In this document: one piece after another, positions 1-8,504 of the stretch
Layout of the letters: each line of letters begins with the position of its first letter
Numbering within the stretch: position 1 is the first letter of the stretch
Assembly (NCBI GenBank): GCA_039984955.1
Contig: JBDWTN010000007.1
Location: 1,868,501 to 1,932,500, forward strand
Reading direction: 5' to 3'
From: Marinobacter alexandrii
GTDB taxonomy: Bacteria > Bacteroidota > Bacteroidia > Cytophagales > Cyclobacteriaceae
DNA length: 64,000 nt
Position numbers and translations under genes: made by a program
Notes under the pieces: model-generated
Told to the model about the DNA's origin: nothing
Seen by the model: only the letters and a program-made list of their open reading frames with translations
Databases searched by the model: none

Positions 1-228
1 TCAAAAGACTTCCTTACTCTTTTCATCATCTCTTTAATCATTTCAATACCACTATCGTGGTATGTCATGAACAGTTGGCTAGATGGATTCGCTTATCGGA
101 TTTCATTGGGCTTTGAAATCTTTGCAACTTCAGCGCTGATAACCTTACTGGTTGCTTTTATTACCATGAGCTTCAAGACAGTGAGTGCAGCGCTATCAAA
201 TCCTATTGATTCTTTGAGAGATGAGTAA
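1..228 (+). CDS. FtsX-type ABC transporter permease, C-terminal fragment
   Basis: The reading frame is open from base 1 to a TAA at 226-228 and is cut by the window edge, so only about 75 residues are visible. They contain the end of one membrane segment, a WLDGFAYR loop and a last hydrophobic helix, and finish with NPIDSLRDE. The same ending (NP-x-(x)-SLR/K-x-E) closes the six complete permeases in this window, so this is the tail of another two-FtsX-domain orphan permease. It is followed by a hairpin terminator and then by a PadR-permease pair on the same strand. Confidence 0.85.
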   Translation, partial: SKDFLTLFIISLIISIPLSWYVMNSWLDGFAYRISLGFEIFATSALITLLVAFITMSFKTVSAALSNPIDSLRDE

Positions 229-253
229 GTCTCAATAGCAAATTATATACTAG

Positions 254-285
254 AGCCTGATGCTATTTCCATTAGGCTTTTTTTT
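254..285 (+). terminator. Rho-independent terminator after the partial permease
   Basis: Arms AGCCTGATG (254-262) and CATTAGGCT (270-278) pair with one G-U, around a 7-base loop, followed by a run of T to 285. It separates the upstream permease from the next PadR operon. Confidence 0.8.
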
Positions 286-330
286 GCTTGAAATCGAGCT
301 ATTTGTATATGTGAGTATTTCTTATAATTT

Positions 331-343
331 TGTATATTATACA
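331..343. promoter_or_regulatory. Palindrome upstream of the first PadR gene (candidate operator)
   Basis: TGTATA-T-TATACA is a perfect 6-bp dyad with a one-base centre, ending 12 bases before the PadR start codon. PadR regulators are known to bind AT-rich dyads close to their own promoters and often autoregulate. That it is bound here is inference. Confidence 0.45.
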
Positions 344-355
344 TTATTATAAGTA

Positions 356-685
356 ATGAAAAATAAAGGACTCGGAGAATTTGAAGAATTGGTATTACTC
401 GCGGTTTGCATCTTAGAAGATTCGGCTTATGGTATATCAGTAAAAAAGGAAGTTGAAAAACACTCAGGAAGGTCTATACTTCTTGGTGCCGTTCACATCA
501 CCTTGTATCGCTTACAAGACAAAGGTTTTCTAAAATCAGAATTGGGCGGCAATACAGAGAAACGAGGAGACCGTAGAAAACGACTTTTTCAAATCACACA
601 AGCTGGCATGAAACAGCTTAAAGCATCTCAAGAAGTACGACAAAAAATGTGGCAATTTATTCCACAACTAAAACCAAGTACTTAA
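356..685 (+). CDS. PadR family transcriptional regulator
   Basis: This 109-residue protein is a compact PadR winged-helix regulator. It has the N-terminal GLGEFEELVLLAV helix, a recognition-helix region around HITLYRLQDKGFL, and the basic wing RGDRRKRLFQIT. It lacks the long C-terminal helix of larger PadR proteins, as expected for the short subfamily. Its TAA stop shares a base with the ATG of the downstream permease (TAATG at 683-687), so the two are translationally coupled and the regulator very probably controls that permease. Three other pairs of the same design occur at 12088-12435, 15120-15458 and 26378-26716. The inducing signal is unknown. Confidence 0.93.
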   Translation: MKNKGLGEFEELVLLAVCILEDSAYGISVKKEVEKHSGRSILLGAVHITLYRLQDKGFLKSELGGNTEKRGDRRKRLFQITQAGMKQLKASQEVRQKMWQFIPQLKPST

Positions 686-3294
686 TGAAGCAAAGAGAAA
701 ACAAGAGCCTTCGATTTGCTAATTGGGTATTCTCAAAGTTTATTGGCCAATCCTATCTGGAAGAATTCCTTGGGGATCTTCAGGAAATCCATGAAGATAG
801 GCTTGAATACAAGAGTAGGTTTTACTCCTCATTCATGTATTGGATAGATGCTTTTCACTTAATGTTCGGCTTCTCTTCCATCCGTTTTTTCAAAACTCAA
901 AACAATACGACTATGCTAAAAAGCTATTTTAAAATCGCTTATCGAAATATGCTGAAGTACAAGTTTTACTCAGCAATTAATGTAATCGGACTTTCTATTG
1001 GGATATCCATGAGCTTACTTATTGCCGTTCATGTCTTCAATGAACTTGGCTATGAAACTTCATACCCCAAACATAAACTGATCTATCGCCTCGCTTCCAC
1101 CAACTGGGCTAAAAAACCCCCGGTTATGGGAACTGAATTCAAAGAACAAATGCCCGAGGTAAAAGAAGTCGCCCGACTCTTTTCCTTTGGTCCAAGTGTG
1201 TTATCACATGAAAAAAAAGAACAGCTCATAGAGCGCCCATTTCTTGGCGACCCATCTATGATAGAAATGTTCGACCTGGAGTTTATTGAAGGGACGAAAG
1301 ATGCTCTCGATGAACCCTCCACCATCCTATTGACAGAATCCGTAGCAAATCGCCTTTTTAAACCAGGAGAAAAACGGTTGGGTGAAGTGGTTGTTTTCGA
1401 TGATGGCTGGAGACAAACTGTAACGGGAATCATTAAGGATTTTCCCAAAAACACACACCTTAAAATAGATTGTATATCCTCTTCCACAGGATCATTTATT
1501 GCTAAAAACACCGATCTTAGCTGGGCTGGTGTATCCGTTTTTGCACTTTTTGAGTCTCAAGTGGATGTTAAGAAAGTAGAGGAAAGACTCATGGATTTTC
1601 ATGTCCAATTCTATGAGGGGTTAGCTCCAGAAGAACAGATCAGACAAGAAATAACCGAATCAGGTGAGTTCCTTGAATTACATCCTATTGCTGACATCCA
1701 TCTCCATTCTCACAGAGAAAAAGAGATTGAAGCGAACAGCAATGTTATATTTATTTATGTGTTTTCAGCCCTTGCAGTGTTTATTTTATTGGTTGTCATT
1801 ATCAACTTTATCAATCTTTATGTAGCCCAAACCTTGAACAGAATCAAAGAAATTGGTTTAAGAAAAGTCATGGGTGCCTACAGGGGTCAGCTCATTTTTC
1901 AATTTCTCGCAGAAGCCTTTTTCCTCGTATTGGTAAGCAGCTTTTTTGCGGTTGGTCTTGCCATTTTATCCCTTCCTTTTTACAATGAATTAGCCAGTAT
2001 TCCAATCACCATAAATGAGTTATTATCTACTCGATTGCTTCTCATGCTAGGTATATTGATTTTAATTGTCGGATCTATGGCAGGAGGTTACCCCGCTTTC
2101 TATCTATCGCGATTTGGCATCAGCGAAGGATTAAGTAGCAGAGGATTAAAAATCAACAGTAAACTCCCATTGCGGACAGCTATGGTTGCTTTTCAGTTTC
2201 TCATTTCTATTTGCTTACTCTCAGCCACACTCATTGTCAGTGAGCAAATGAATTTCATTGAAGCAAAAGACATGGGGTTTGCCAAAAAAGAAATCATAGC
2301 CATCAAGCTTCATAGAAAACTGAGAGAAGAGGCGATTCTTTCTCGCGAGAAAATAAGAGCTGAACTTACAAAGCATGCGAACGTTGAGCAAGTTTCATTT
2401 AGTTCTCACCTAATTGGTAGCCGTTTCAGCGTTGAACCGAGCTATCTTAAAAGCAGACCGGAAGATCAACTGTCTTCAAGAGTGTTAGTAGCGGACCCGA
2501 TGTTTTTGGAGACAATGGGAATTGAAGTAGTAAAAGGAGGTTTGCAAACGAAGGAGTTTGTTGGTAGAAAATTCTTTTTAAATGAAACAGCTGTGAGCTT
2601 GCTTCAGCGAGAGAATATATTAGGGGAAACTGTATACAACACCTGGCAAGAAAAGGAAGGTGAAGCAGTTGGTATTGTTAAAGACTTCCATTTTGCTTCT
2701 TTGCACAATCAGGTGGACCCATTGATTATCCAGCTCTCAATTGATGATACTAATGCCCTTGAATATATGTTAATAAGGGTAAAATCGAAAGATCTAGCTT
2801 CGACTATTAGTACCATAGAGAAAACTCTTCTGCAAATAGCTCCTGAAACTCTGATAGTTCCCCAGTTGGTAAATGAGCATATGGACCTTTCTTATAGGGC
2901 AGAAAACAGTATGTTTTCCATTTTCAAGATGTTTTCCTCCATCATTATAGGCTTAGCCTGCATAGGGTTATTTGCTTTGTTTGCGTTTGTGGTACAGGCA
3001 CGTACGAAAGAAATGGGTATCCGAAAAACATTAGGTGCCACTATGACCCAGTTGCTTCTAATCATGTCTAAAAGCTACTTAGGAATACTCGTCACTATCG
3101 CAATAATTGCCGCTCCAGTCGTTCGGTATTTTTCCAATGATTGGCTTGACAGTTTTGCGTTTAGGACGACAGTAAATTGGTGGTATTATGTGTTACCGGG
3201 AATACTCGTGTTAACTCTAGCAGCTTTGGCTATTGTCGTACAATCCTGGAAGGTGGCGAAGGCTAATCCAATTGAATCACTCAAAAGCGAATAA
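685..3294 (+). CDS. Orphan ABC permease with N-terminal prefix domain and two FtsX domains
   Basis: The 869-residue membrane protein starts at the ATG overlapping the PadR stop; an upstream in-frame ATG at 649 lies inside padR and is unlikely. Residues 1-70 form a soluble prefix (NWVFSKFIGQSYLEEFLGDL) of the kind I recall being called a permease prefix domain. TM1 is at about 97-118, followed by a MacB-like periplasmic domain. The first FtsX unit contains KEIGLRKVMGAYRGQL, then comes a second periplasmic domain and a second FtsX unit with RTKEMGIRKTLGATMTQL. The protein ends NPIESLKSE. No ATP-binding subunit is encoded nearby. Proteins of this type resemble MacB-family mechanotransducing permeases. 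The substrate is not visible from sequence. Confidence 0.92.
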   Translation: MKQRENKSLRFANWVFSKFIGQSYLEEFLGDLQEIHEDRLEYKSRFYSSFMYWIDAFHLMFGFSSIRFFKTQNNTTMLKSYFKIAYRNMLKYKFYSAINVIGLSIGISMSLLIAVHVFNELGYETSYPKHKLIYRLASTNWAKKPPVMGTEFKEQMPEVKEVARLFSFGPSVLSHEKKEQLIERPFLGDPSMIEMFDLEFIEGTKDALDEPSTILLTESVANRLFKPGEKRLGEVVVFDDGWRQTVTGIIKDFPKNTHLKIDCISSSTGSFIAKNTDLSWAGVSVFALFESQVDVKKVEERLMDFHVQFYEGLAPEEQIRQEITESGEFLELHPIADIHLHSHREKEIEANSNVIFIYVFSALAVFILLVVIINFINLYVAQTLNRIKEIGLRKVMGAYRGQLIFQFLAEAFFLVLVSSFFAVGLAILSLPFYNELASIPITINELLSTRLLLMLGILILIVGSMAGGYPAFYLSRFGISEGLSSRGLKINSKLPLRTAMVAFQFLISICLLSATLIVSEQMNFIEAKDMGFAKKEIIAIKLHRKLREEAILSREKIRAELTKHANVEQVSFSSHLIGSRFSVEPSYLKSRPEDQLSSRVLVADPMFLETMGIEVVKGGLQTKEFVGRKFFLNETAVSLLQRENILGETVYNTWQEKEGEAVGIVKDFHFASLHNQVDPLIIQLSIDDTNALEYMLIRVKSKDLASTISTIEKTLLQIAPETLIVPQLVNEHMDLSYRAENSMFSIFKMFSSIIIGLACIGLFALFAFVVQARTKEMGIRKTLGATMTQLLLIMSKSYLGILVTIAIIAAPVVRYFSNDWLDSFAFRTTVNWWYYVLPGILVLTLAALAIVVQSWKVAKANPIESLKSE

Positions 3295-3465
3295 CTAGTA
3301 GCTATTCGATTTTAAAAGAATCTGCTTATGTATTTCCTGAGCTTCCTTTTGCTTCACTAAACTCTCTTGAGGGTTGGCTTTGGACAGTACATAGGCTTCT
3401 TTCATCAACTTATCATACTTGTTTTGAAGGGACTCTATTTTAGATTTTCTTAAAAATCTGAGCAT
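3295..3465 (-). CDS. Lacal_2735-like small protein (copy A)
   Basis: This 56-residue, highly charged, probably helical protein contains SLQNKYDKLMKEAYVLSKAN and a KQKEAQEIHKQI tail. It matches my memory of the small Bacteroidota family named Lacal_2735 (DUF6435), which has no known function. Its stop codon directly abuts the stop of the convergent permease (3294/3295). A paralogue with the same KYDKLMKEAY core lies at 4020-4184, with an SRPBCC gene between the two. The conserved reading frame shared by the two copies is the main evidence that both are real genes. Confidence 0.8.
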   Translation of the reverse strand: MLRFLRKSKIESLQNKYDKLMKEAYVLSKANPQESLVKQKEAQEIHKQILLKSNSY

Positions 3466-3540
3466 ATCGAATATTTATAAGGATTGAAAAATGATTAAAG
3501 TCCGACGGTGATTTTCCGACTTTAAATCATAAGATGACAT

Positions 3541-3978
3541 TCATCCAGAAAACTTTCGCTTGTAAATAGGTTTTCGATATAAGAACTGTCCATAGAGTAA
3601 AGGGTACATCAGTGCATCAGTTAGAACCGTTCCTGTCGAAAAAGTGATTTCGTCAATAATGATCGAACCAGAACCTGCTTTTTCAACTCCATGGTGGTGT
3701 CTCCACTTCTTTAAAAAGAAAGGAAGTCGTGATCCTTGATCTACGAAATACCAAGATTTTTCATCCTCATAAGCTTCCGTAATGTCGCTAATCCACTTTT
3801 GCTTAAAAAGAAGAAAGTTTAATTCTAGCGCCACCTTATCCCCTGTTCCACACCCATCAAACTTCAGAAGTTTGACAGGAGGAAAAGGTGGATTTAGAGA
3901 CATAAAAAGGTCTCTGGTAAAGCCTTCTTTCACTCGCTCTTTTGTTGAACTGACTTTGGTTTTAATCTTGATTCTCAC
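3541..3978 (-). CDS. SRPBCC (START-like) ligand-binding domain protein
   Basis: The 145-residue protein has the features of small Bacteroidota SRPBCC proteins: an N-terminal strand (MRIKIKTKV), the FMSLNPPFPPVKLLKFDG stretch, GDKVALELNF, a YFVDQG strand, and a C-terminal helix ending in LLYGQFLYRKPIYKRKF. The helix-grip fold normally binds a hydrophobic ligand or acts as a coenzyme Q-binding or cyclase-like domain. The ligand cannot be read from sequence. It lies between two Lacal_2735-like genes in the same orientation, with gaps of 75 and 41 bases, suggesting one transcription unit 4184-3295. Confidence 0.8.
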   Translation of the reverse strand: MRIKIKTKVSSTKERVKEGFTRDLFMSLNPPFPPVKLLKFDGCGTGDKVALELNFLLFKQKWISDITEAYEDEKSWYFVDQGSRLPFFLKKWRHHHGVEKAGSGSIIIDEITFSTGTVLTDALMYPLLYGQFLYRKPIYKRKFSG

Positions 3979-4019
3979 ATATAGAGAACTTAAATTTCAC
4001 CCAGAAGTTTTGAAGGATT

Positions 4020-4184
4020 TTAAAGGGGCTTAGCGATAATTTCCCGTTGCACTTCTTGAGCCTGTTTTTGTTTCCGAAGACTTTCTTCTGGATTTGACTT
4101 GGATAAATCGTAAGCTTCTTTCATGAGCTTATCATACTTCTTCTGAAGCGAACTTACCTTTGACGATTTGAAAAGATTGATCAT
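4020..4184 (-). CDS. Lacal_2735-like small protein (copy B)
   Basis: This 54-residue paralogue of the gene at 3295-3465 has SLQKKYDKLMKEAYDLSKSN in place of SLQNKYDKLMKEAYVLSKAN, and a KQKQAQEVQREI tail. The first residues (MINLFKSSK) resemble the amphipathic start MLRFLRKSK of copy A. It is the first gene of the likely unit 4184-3295. The 275 bases between it and the M48 gene at 4460 show no further gene. Function is unknown. Confidence 0.8.
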   Translation of the reverse strand: MINLFKSSKVSSLQKKYDKLMKEAYDLSKSNPEESLRKQKQAQEVQREIIAKPL

Positions 4185-4459
4185 AGCTGTTTGGTTTTGT
4201 GATGAACTTCTAGCTGGCGAAAGTATAGACGAGAGTAACCCGTAATAAACTTTCTCTTCGAAAGGTCAGAATTATTCGACAAAATGTGAAGTGCTCTTGA
4301 AAATATTCAATCTTTTGCCAAAAGAAAGTTGATTTAGTAATAGTCTAACTTAAAATATTTCAAAATAACTTTCTATATCCAGCCCAGACTAGTCATTCAC
4401 TAGCTTTCAGAAACGATGGACTTTCTACCTGCAAAAGTTCAGTTTACAAATGAGAATTA

Positions 4460-5269
4460 TTAGTTGATCAGCGTCTGCTTAAATGCATCGAAATCGGAAA
4501 CTGCATCATCTCCAATAGTGGTGTCGCATCCAATTTCAGCAGCTTTGGCATTGATATCTTCTACTCGGTTATCAGGGCTAGGGTGTGTACTTAAAAATTC
4601 AGGTTGCTGAGCTGCATTACTCTCTAGAAGTTTTGCAAAAAAAGCGGCCGCTCCATTACAGGCATAGTCATTAACATCTGCGAGATAAAGTACTGAGAAA
4701 TCATCTGCTTCCGCTTCTGCATCCCGACTAAACTTTAACGTGCCTAGCGATGCAGCTATTTGACTTAAAAGTCCAGGATCTCCTCCTGTAATTACACTCA
4801 ATAGCACACTAACACCGTATTGCCTTTGCAGTTGTTTTGAGCTATGCCTTTGATCAGCATGAGCAATCTCATGACCCATTACACCAGCTAAATCATCCTC
4901 TTTTTCAAGAAAGAAAATCAAACCAGTATACACATAGATTTGACCTCCGGGCGTAGCAAAAGCGTTAAGCGTCTCTGAATCATCTATAATATTGACTTTC
5001 CAAGGAAACTCAGTTCGATACGTAACACTATTAGATGCCAAAATTGAATTCATCATGTTTTCCAAATACTCATACGCTTCGACATTAGAAGCTCGATTCA
5101 AAATTGGAAATTGATCTGGCATGCTTTCTATTTCACCAGCCACCTGCTGACCAAGTGATATGTCGTTATTGATACTAAATAAAACTATGTCTCCATTCTT
5201 ATCACAGGAGACAGTAATACCCATAATAATGATTAGAAGAAACAGAAAGTAAGATTTATAGTTTTTCAT
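4460..5269 (-). CDS. M48 family metalloprotease, lipoprotein
   Basis: The 269-residue protein begins with a lipoprotein signal peptide ending GITVSC, with Cys22 as the acylated residue, so it should be membrane-anchored in the periplasm. The zinc site is visible: HEIAH at 133-137 and the downstream glutamate motif EAEAD at 185-189. A conserved THPSPDNRV follows near 228. This is the BepA/LoiP-like architecture, but it lacks C-terminal TPR repeats. Family members degrade or help fold outer-membrane proteins; that role here is inferred. It appears to be monocistronic. Confidence 0.92.
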   Translation of the reverse strand: MKNYKSYFLFLLIIIMGITVSCDKNGDIVLFSINNDISLGQQVAGEIESMPDQFPILNRASNVEAYEYLENMMNSILASNSVTYRTEFPWKVNIIDDSETLNAFATPGGQIYVYTGLIFFLEKEDDLAGVMGHEIAHADQRHSSKQLQRQYGVSVLLSVITGGDPGLLSQIAASLGTLKFSRDAEAEADDFSVLYLADVNDYACNGAAAFFAKLLESNAAQQPEFLSTHPSPDNRVEDINAKAAEIGCDTTIGDDAVSDFDAFKQTLIN

Positions 5270-5443
5270 TTTAGTTCTTGTTTTTCAGAAGCTACACCCA
5301 TCTGTTTTTTACAATCAGACAGGCCTAGATATGCTTTTTACGGCTTCCACAAAATTACTTCTTCTTAAGACCCTATTGCAATTGGTCAACGAAGGATATA
5401 ATGCGCTAATCCAAAAAATCTCCCAAAGAACCTGTATCCCATA

Positions 5444-6304
5444 TCAAATTTCCTCTTTTCGTACTAACTGATCTGCCTTGGAAAGTAGAACTATCTCTAC
5501 AATAAGTACCGCAGGAAGAAGGACCAAACCAATAAAGGAAAATATGAGGGTCATATAAGCTATGCCGTAAGCTATTTCAAGCCTTCCGGCCACTTTTGCA
5601 ATACGGCCCATCCCGTCTTGAAGTCTGATTAGTCCCATCCCAAGAATGATACCAATAGCGCCAAAAGGAACCACTGAAAAAGCGCCCATAGTATCAATTA
5701 TATCCAGATAATTAGGAGACGTTAGTGTGATTATGATTTCTGCGGAATAAATAAATGTAATTGTCGCTATAGAAATGTAAGAGGCAATTTTGAGTAATTG
5801 ATTTTCAAACAAAATACTAAGTGAAAGAAATCCTCTGGTGAATAGAAAAAAGGAAACAATGATAATCACCTTAACCAATACAGCTACCGCAAGGAGAGGT
5901 ATTGAACTTCCTTGACTCTCGATGTGGACATTTACACCGATTTCTATTATCCCAATTAGCAAATAAATAATTCCGGAAATCCAGGCTGGTGTTAAGGCAT
6001 TTTTTTGTTCTTGCTCGGATGCGCTTATTAGCAGCATGTTTTTAAATGTTTCAATTGAAAATCGGTTTTCAGCATTCACATTGAATGACCCAAACCAATC
6101 TTCCACATTCTCACCTAGTGCTTCGAGCAGAATCTTTATCGTTATGGTTCGTGGGGTTACAGCACCAGATTCAATTCTCTGAATAGTGCGAACGCTTACA
6201 TGAGATTTCTCTCTCAATTCTAATTGAGTAAACCCTTTTTCAACTCGGATGTCATAAAGCTTTTGACCAAGCTTTGGTTGATTAATTGGATTGAGTTTTC
6301 CCAT
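5444..6304 (-). CDS. Membrane-anchored XRE family regulator
   Basis: Residues 10-65 form a clear Cro/C1-type helix-turn-helix (GQKLYDIRVEKGFTQLELRE and SVRTIQRIESGAVTPR). The C-terminal two thirds are hydrophobic, with about five predicted membrane segments from about residue 105 to 275, so this is a DNA-binding protein tethered to the inner membrane. Its start codon lies inside the 3' end of the upstream CPBP protease gene (overlap 6282-6304), so the two are translationally coupled. A membrane protease encoded with a membrane-tethered regulator suggests control by proteolysis or a shared signal, but this is inference. The full-length protein is 286 residues. Confidence 0.88.
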   Translation of the reverse strand: MGKLNPINQPKLGQKLYDIRVEKGFTQLELREKSHVSVRTIQRIESGAVTPRTITIKILLEALGENVEDWFGSFNVNAENRFSIETFKNMLLISASEQEQKNALTPAWISGIIYLLIGIIEIGVNVHIESQGSSIPLLAVAVLVKVIIIVSFFLFTRGFLSLSILFENQLLKIASYISIATITFIYSAEIIITLTSPNYLDIIDTMGAFSVVPFGAIGIILGMGLIRLQDGMGRIAKVAGRLEIAYGIAYMTLIFSFIGLVLLPAVLIVEIVLLSKADQLVRKEEI

Positions 6305-7100
6305 GAGTTTTCCTTCTATAGATATAAGTAAAAGCCACCAATGCGATAAAAACTAGAAGCTGTATTGCTACCCCAAAATACTCATTTGATTTTAACATTT
6401 CATCAGTAGGCGAGCCCGCAAAGTCGATAGTCCATATTGTAGGAATCCAATATTTGTTGCCTATAGCTGCAAGTGACAAGTTTAACCCAAAATGAAAGCC
6501 AGTAGGAAGAGCAATGCCTTTTGACTTCAATGCCATCAAACCGAATGCAAAACTCCAGATTCCAGGCCCTATAAATGATGCCATTAATGACCATCCACCA
6601 ATGTAGTGGTAGAGAGCAAAAAGTATAGACATTGTGATTTGGGCTGTCCATACTCCATAAGATTCATTTAATTTAAAAAATGGATAGGATCTGAATGCCA
6701 GCTCCTCCATGAAGGCTAATGGTATTAATGATAAAGACATCAATGCAAACTGTCCTAAGTCAACTTTGGCTAGGCTGATTTCCAACCCACTATACCATGC
6801 CTGCAATAGGAATAATGCAGTACACAAAACGACTCCAATGACAGCTCCTTTCAGAAATCTGATCGGCGTACGTTTCTCAACTTTTAAATGATAATTACCC
6901 CATGTTTTTTTATCTACTTTTAAGAACATGAATATAACTGCCAATGCCGAGAGCGAGCCAACAACACCATAAGTAAACCTCTCATTCTGATTTAAGAACA
7001 AAGGACTTATACTTGTCAAAGCTACCATCCATAAAAGCAAGGAGAATAGTATTGGAACTCCGAATGAGATTAAAATGATTTTTACATTCTTATAAGTCAT
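6282..7100 (-). CDS. CPBP family intramembrane glutamic protease
   Basis: This polytopic protein of about 272 residues has all three motifs of the CPBP (Abi/Rce1-like) family: EELAFR, an FxxxH motif in FALYHYIGG, and HxxxN in HFGLN. The chosen start is the ATG at 7098-7100, which gives the expected N-terminal membrane segment (KIILISFGVPILFSLLLW); a longer in-frame version to 7214 adds a polar, unlikely leader. Members cleave within the membrane or act in bacteriocin self-immunity. The gene overlaps the XRE regulator downstream. Confidence 0.88.
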   Translation of the reverse strand: MTYKNVKIILISFGVPILFSLLLWMVALTSISPLFLNQNERFTYGVVGSLSALAVIFMFLKVDKKTWGNYHLKVEKRTPIRFLKGAVIGVVLCTALFLLQAWYSGLEISLAKVDLGQFALMSLSLIPLAFMEELAFRSYPFFKLNESYGVWTAQITMSILFALYHYIGGWSLMASFIGPGIWSFAFGLMALKSKGIALPTGFHFGLNLSLAAIGNKYWIPTIWTIDFAGSPTDEMLKSNEYFGVAIQLLVFIALVAFTYIYRRKTHGKTQSN

Positions 7101-7259
7101 AATTTCTATTATTTGATTGATTGCAATGCTATTAGCTTCATATTCAAATGATGAATTTGTGATGCGACATTGATGCGACACTTCAGAAAAGGTTTGAAAA
7201 TCGCTCAAATTCAATCAATTTTAAAAAGTATAATTCAAGTAGATAATGTCTTCTTTGAA

Positions 7260-7751
7260 ATGATCCGATCTGCAGAACCAAAAGATTCCAGTGAAATTGT
7301 AGAAATCTACAATCACTTCATCCTACACACTCATGCTACCTTCGAGCTGGAGCCTATCACAGCCAATGAGATGACTTTGAGAATAGAAAAAGTCCAACAG
7401 GAATTTTTGCTTCCATGGATTGTATTAGAGATCGAAGGCCAGGTTGTTGGTTATGCATATGCAACACAATGGAAAGCAAGACAGGCATATTCAAAAACCA
7501 CCGAAACCTCAGTCTATCTTCATAAGGATCAAGGAGGAAAAGGGTACGGAAAGATGCTTTATTCACACCTACTAGAACAGCTTAAAAGACTCGGCTTTCA
7601 TGCCATCATTGGCGGCATGTCATTGCCCAATGCACCCAGTCAGGTCTTGCATGAAAATCTGGGGTTTAAAAAAATTGCTGAATTCAAAGAAGTAGGCTAC
7701 AAGTTCGATCGATGGATAGATGTAGGCTATTGGGAACTGATCCTTGATTAG
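7260..7751 (+). CDS. GNAT acetyltransferase of the phosphinothricin/methionine sulfone type
   Basis: The 163-residue protein from the ATG at 7260 matches the Pat/MddA subgroup over its whole length: IYNHFILHTHATFELEP, VGYAYATQWKARQAY, the acetyl-CoA loop QGGKGYGKMLY, LPNAPSQVLHENLGF and the ending KFDRWIDVGYWEL. This group acetylates phosphinothricin, methionine sulfoximine or sulfone and similar small amines, and its natural role is usually detoxification of amino-acid analogues. An in-frame extension to 7170 overlaps the divergent CPBP region and adds no family-like sequence, so I reject it. Confidence 0.93.
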   Translation: MIRSAEPKDSSEIVEIYNHFILHTHATFELEPITANEMTLRIEKVQQEFLLPWIVLEIEGQVVGYAYATQWKARQAYSKTTETSVYLHKDQGGKGYGKMLYSHLLEQLKRLGFHAIIGGMSLPNAPSQVLHENLGFKKIAEFKEVGYKFDRWIDVGYWELILD

Positions 7752-7803
7752 CTCATTCTTGTCAGTTCTAAGCTATATGTTGGAAACAGGAGTCGCTATT
7801 TTT

Positions 7804-8238
7804 TTATTCACTTATCGTATACTGATCACCATTTTTCTCAATGGTAATAACGTCTATTGGCGTATTAAGACTACCGTTGCTAGGAGGAGCTGATTGCGTA
7901 GTTCTAAATAATTCATTTCCTTCTGATGTGACTATAAAGGAATAATTCACAGTTTCGCTTCCTGTGAAATAAAAAATATTTGCCTCGTAAGTTCCGTCTG
8001 CATCATCGTTCGAAATTTGCAAAACCTCTCCAGGTGTTTCAGACTCTGAAATACTAACACGCTCACCTTGCAAATCCAGAGATAAATCCAAATCGACTGA
8101 ATTAGGAGTCCACATAAGGTTAATGGAAATCATATTTGATGAGGAAGGCATAGCCTCAGGGTCATCTGAGTCATCATCAGAACAGCCCATAAAAATTAAT
8201 AAAAAAGGTAAAATAGATAGTCTAATAATTTTTGCCAT
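7804..8238 (-). CDS. Putative lipoprotein of unknown function
   Basis: The 144-residue protein has a lipoprotein signal peptide with lipobox IFMGC (Cys19), followed by an acidic linker (SDDDSDDPEA). The mature part is strand-rich, with NLMWTPNSVDLDLSLD, an aspartate pattern reminiscent of small beta-sandwich domains, but I do not recognise the family. The start is placed at the ATG at 8238; the ORF extends to 8253, but that start spoils the signal peptide. It converges with the acetyltransferase gene, 52 bases away. The 266 bases upstream to the deacetylase stop show nothing I can name. Confidence 0.7.
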   Translation of the reverse strand: MAKIIRLSILPFLLIFMGCSDDDSDDPEAMPSSSNMISINLMWTPNSVDLDLSLDLQGERVSISESETPGEVLQISNDDADGTYEANIFYFTGSETVNYSFIVTSEGNELFRTTQSAPPSNGSLNTPIDVITIEKNGDQYTISE

Positions 8239-8504
8239 TGCTTTCGTGTTCAATACAATCTATAATAAACAGGTTACGTCGATCACTCCCTCATAATGAT
8301 TGTGAAATACTTTTAGAATTTTTCGAGGGGACAGAATTTAATGTAGGCTTTGGTTCATTTTCGTACAAAATCTAACTTCGGTATCCGATTTTCTATCTAA
8401 GGTTGCCATTCGTTTATTTCCTTTCAAAAAAGTGTCTCGATCAGTCTATCAATGACATCCATCTTTAGACTGCAATGCAAAATCTATGTCAGTAGTTTGA
8501 TAAC

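Noticed and set aside
1083-1511. 142-codon minus-strand frame inside the first complete permease
   Set aside because: It is antisense to a clear FtsX permease, has a low-complexity Ser-rich translation and shows no family motif.
3782-4033. 83-codon plus-strand frame over the SRPBCC gene
   Set aside because: Antisense to the SRPBCC motifs, and it runs over the end of the Lacal_2735-like gene.
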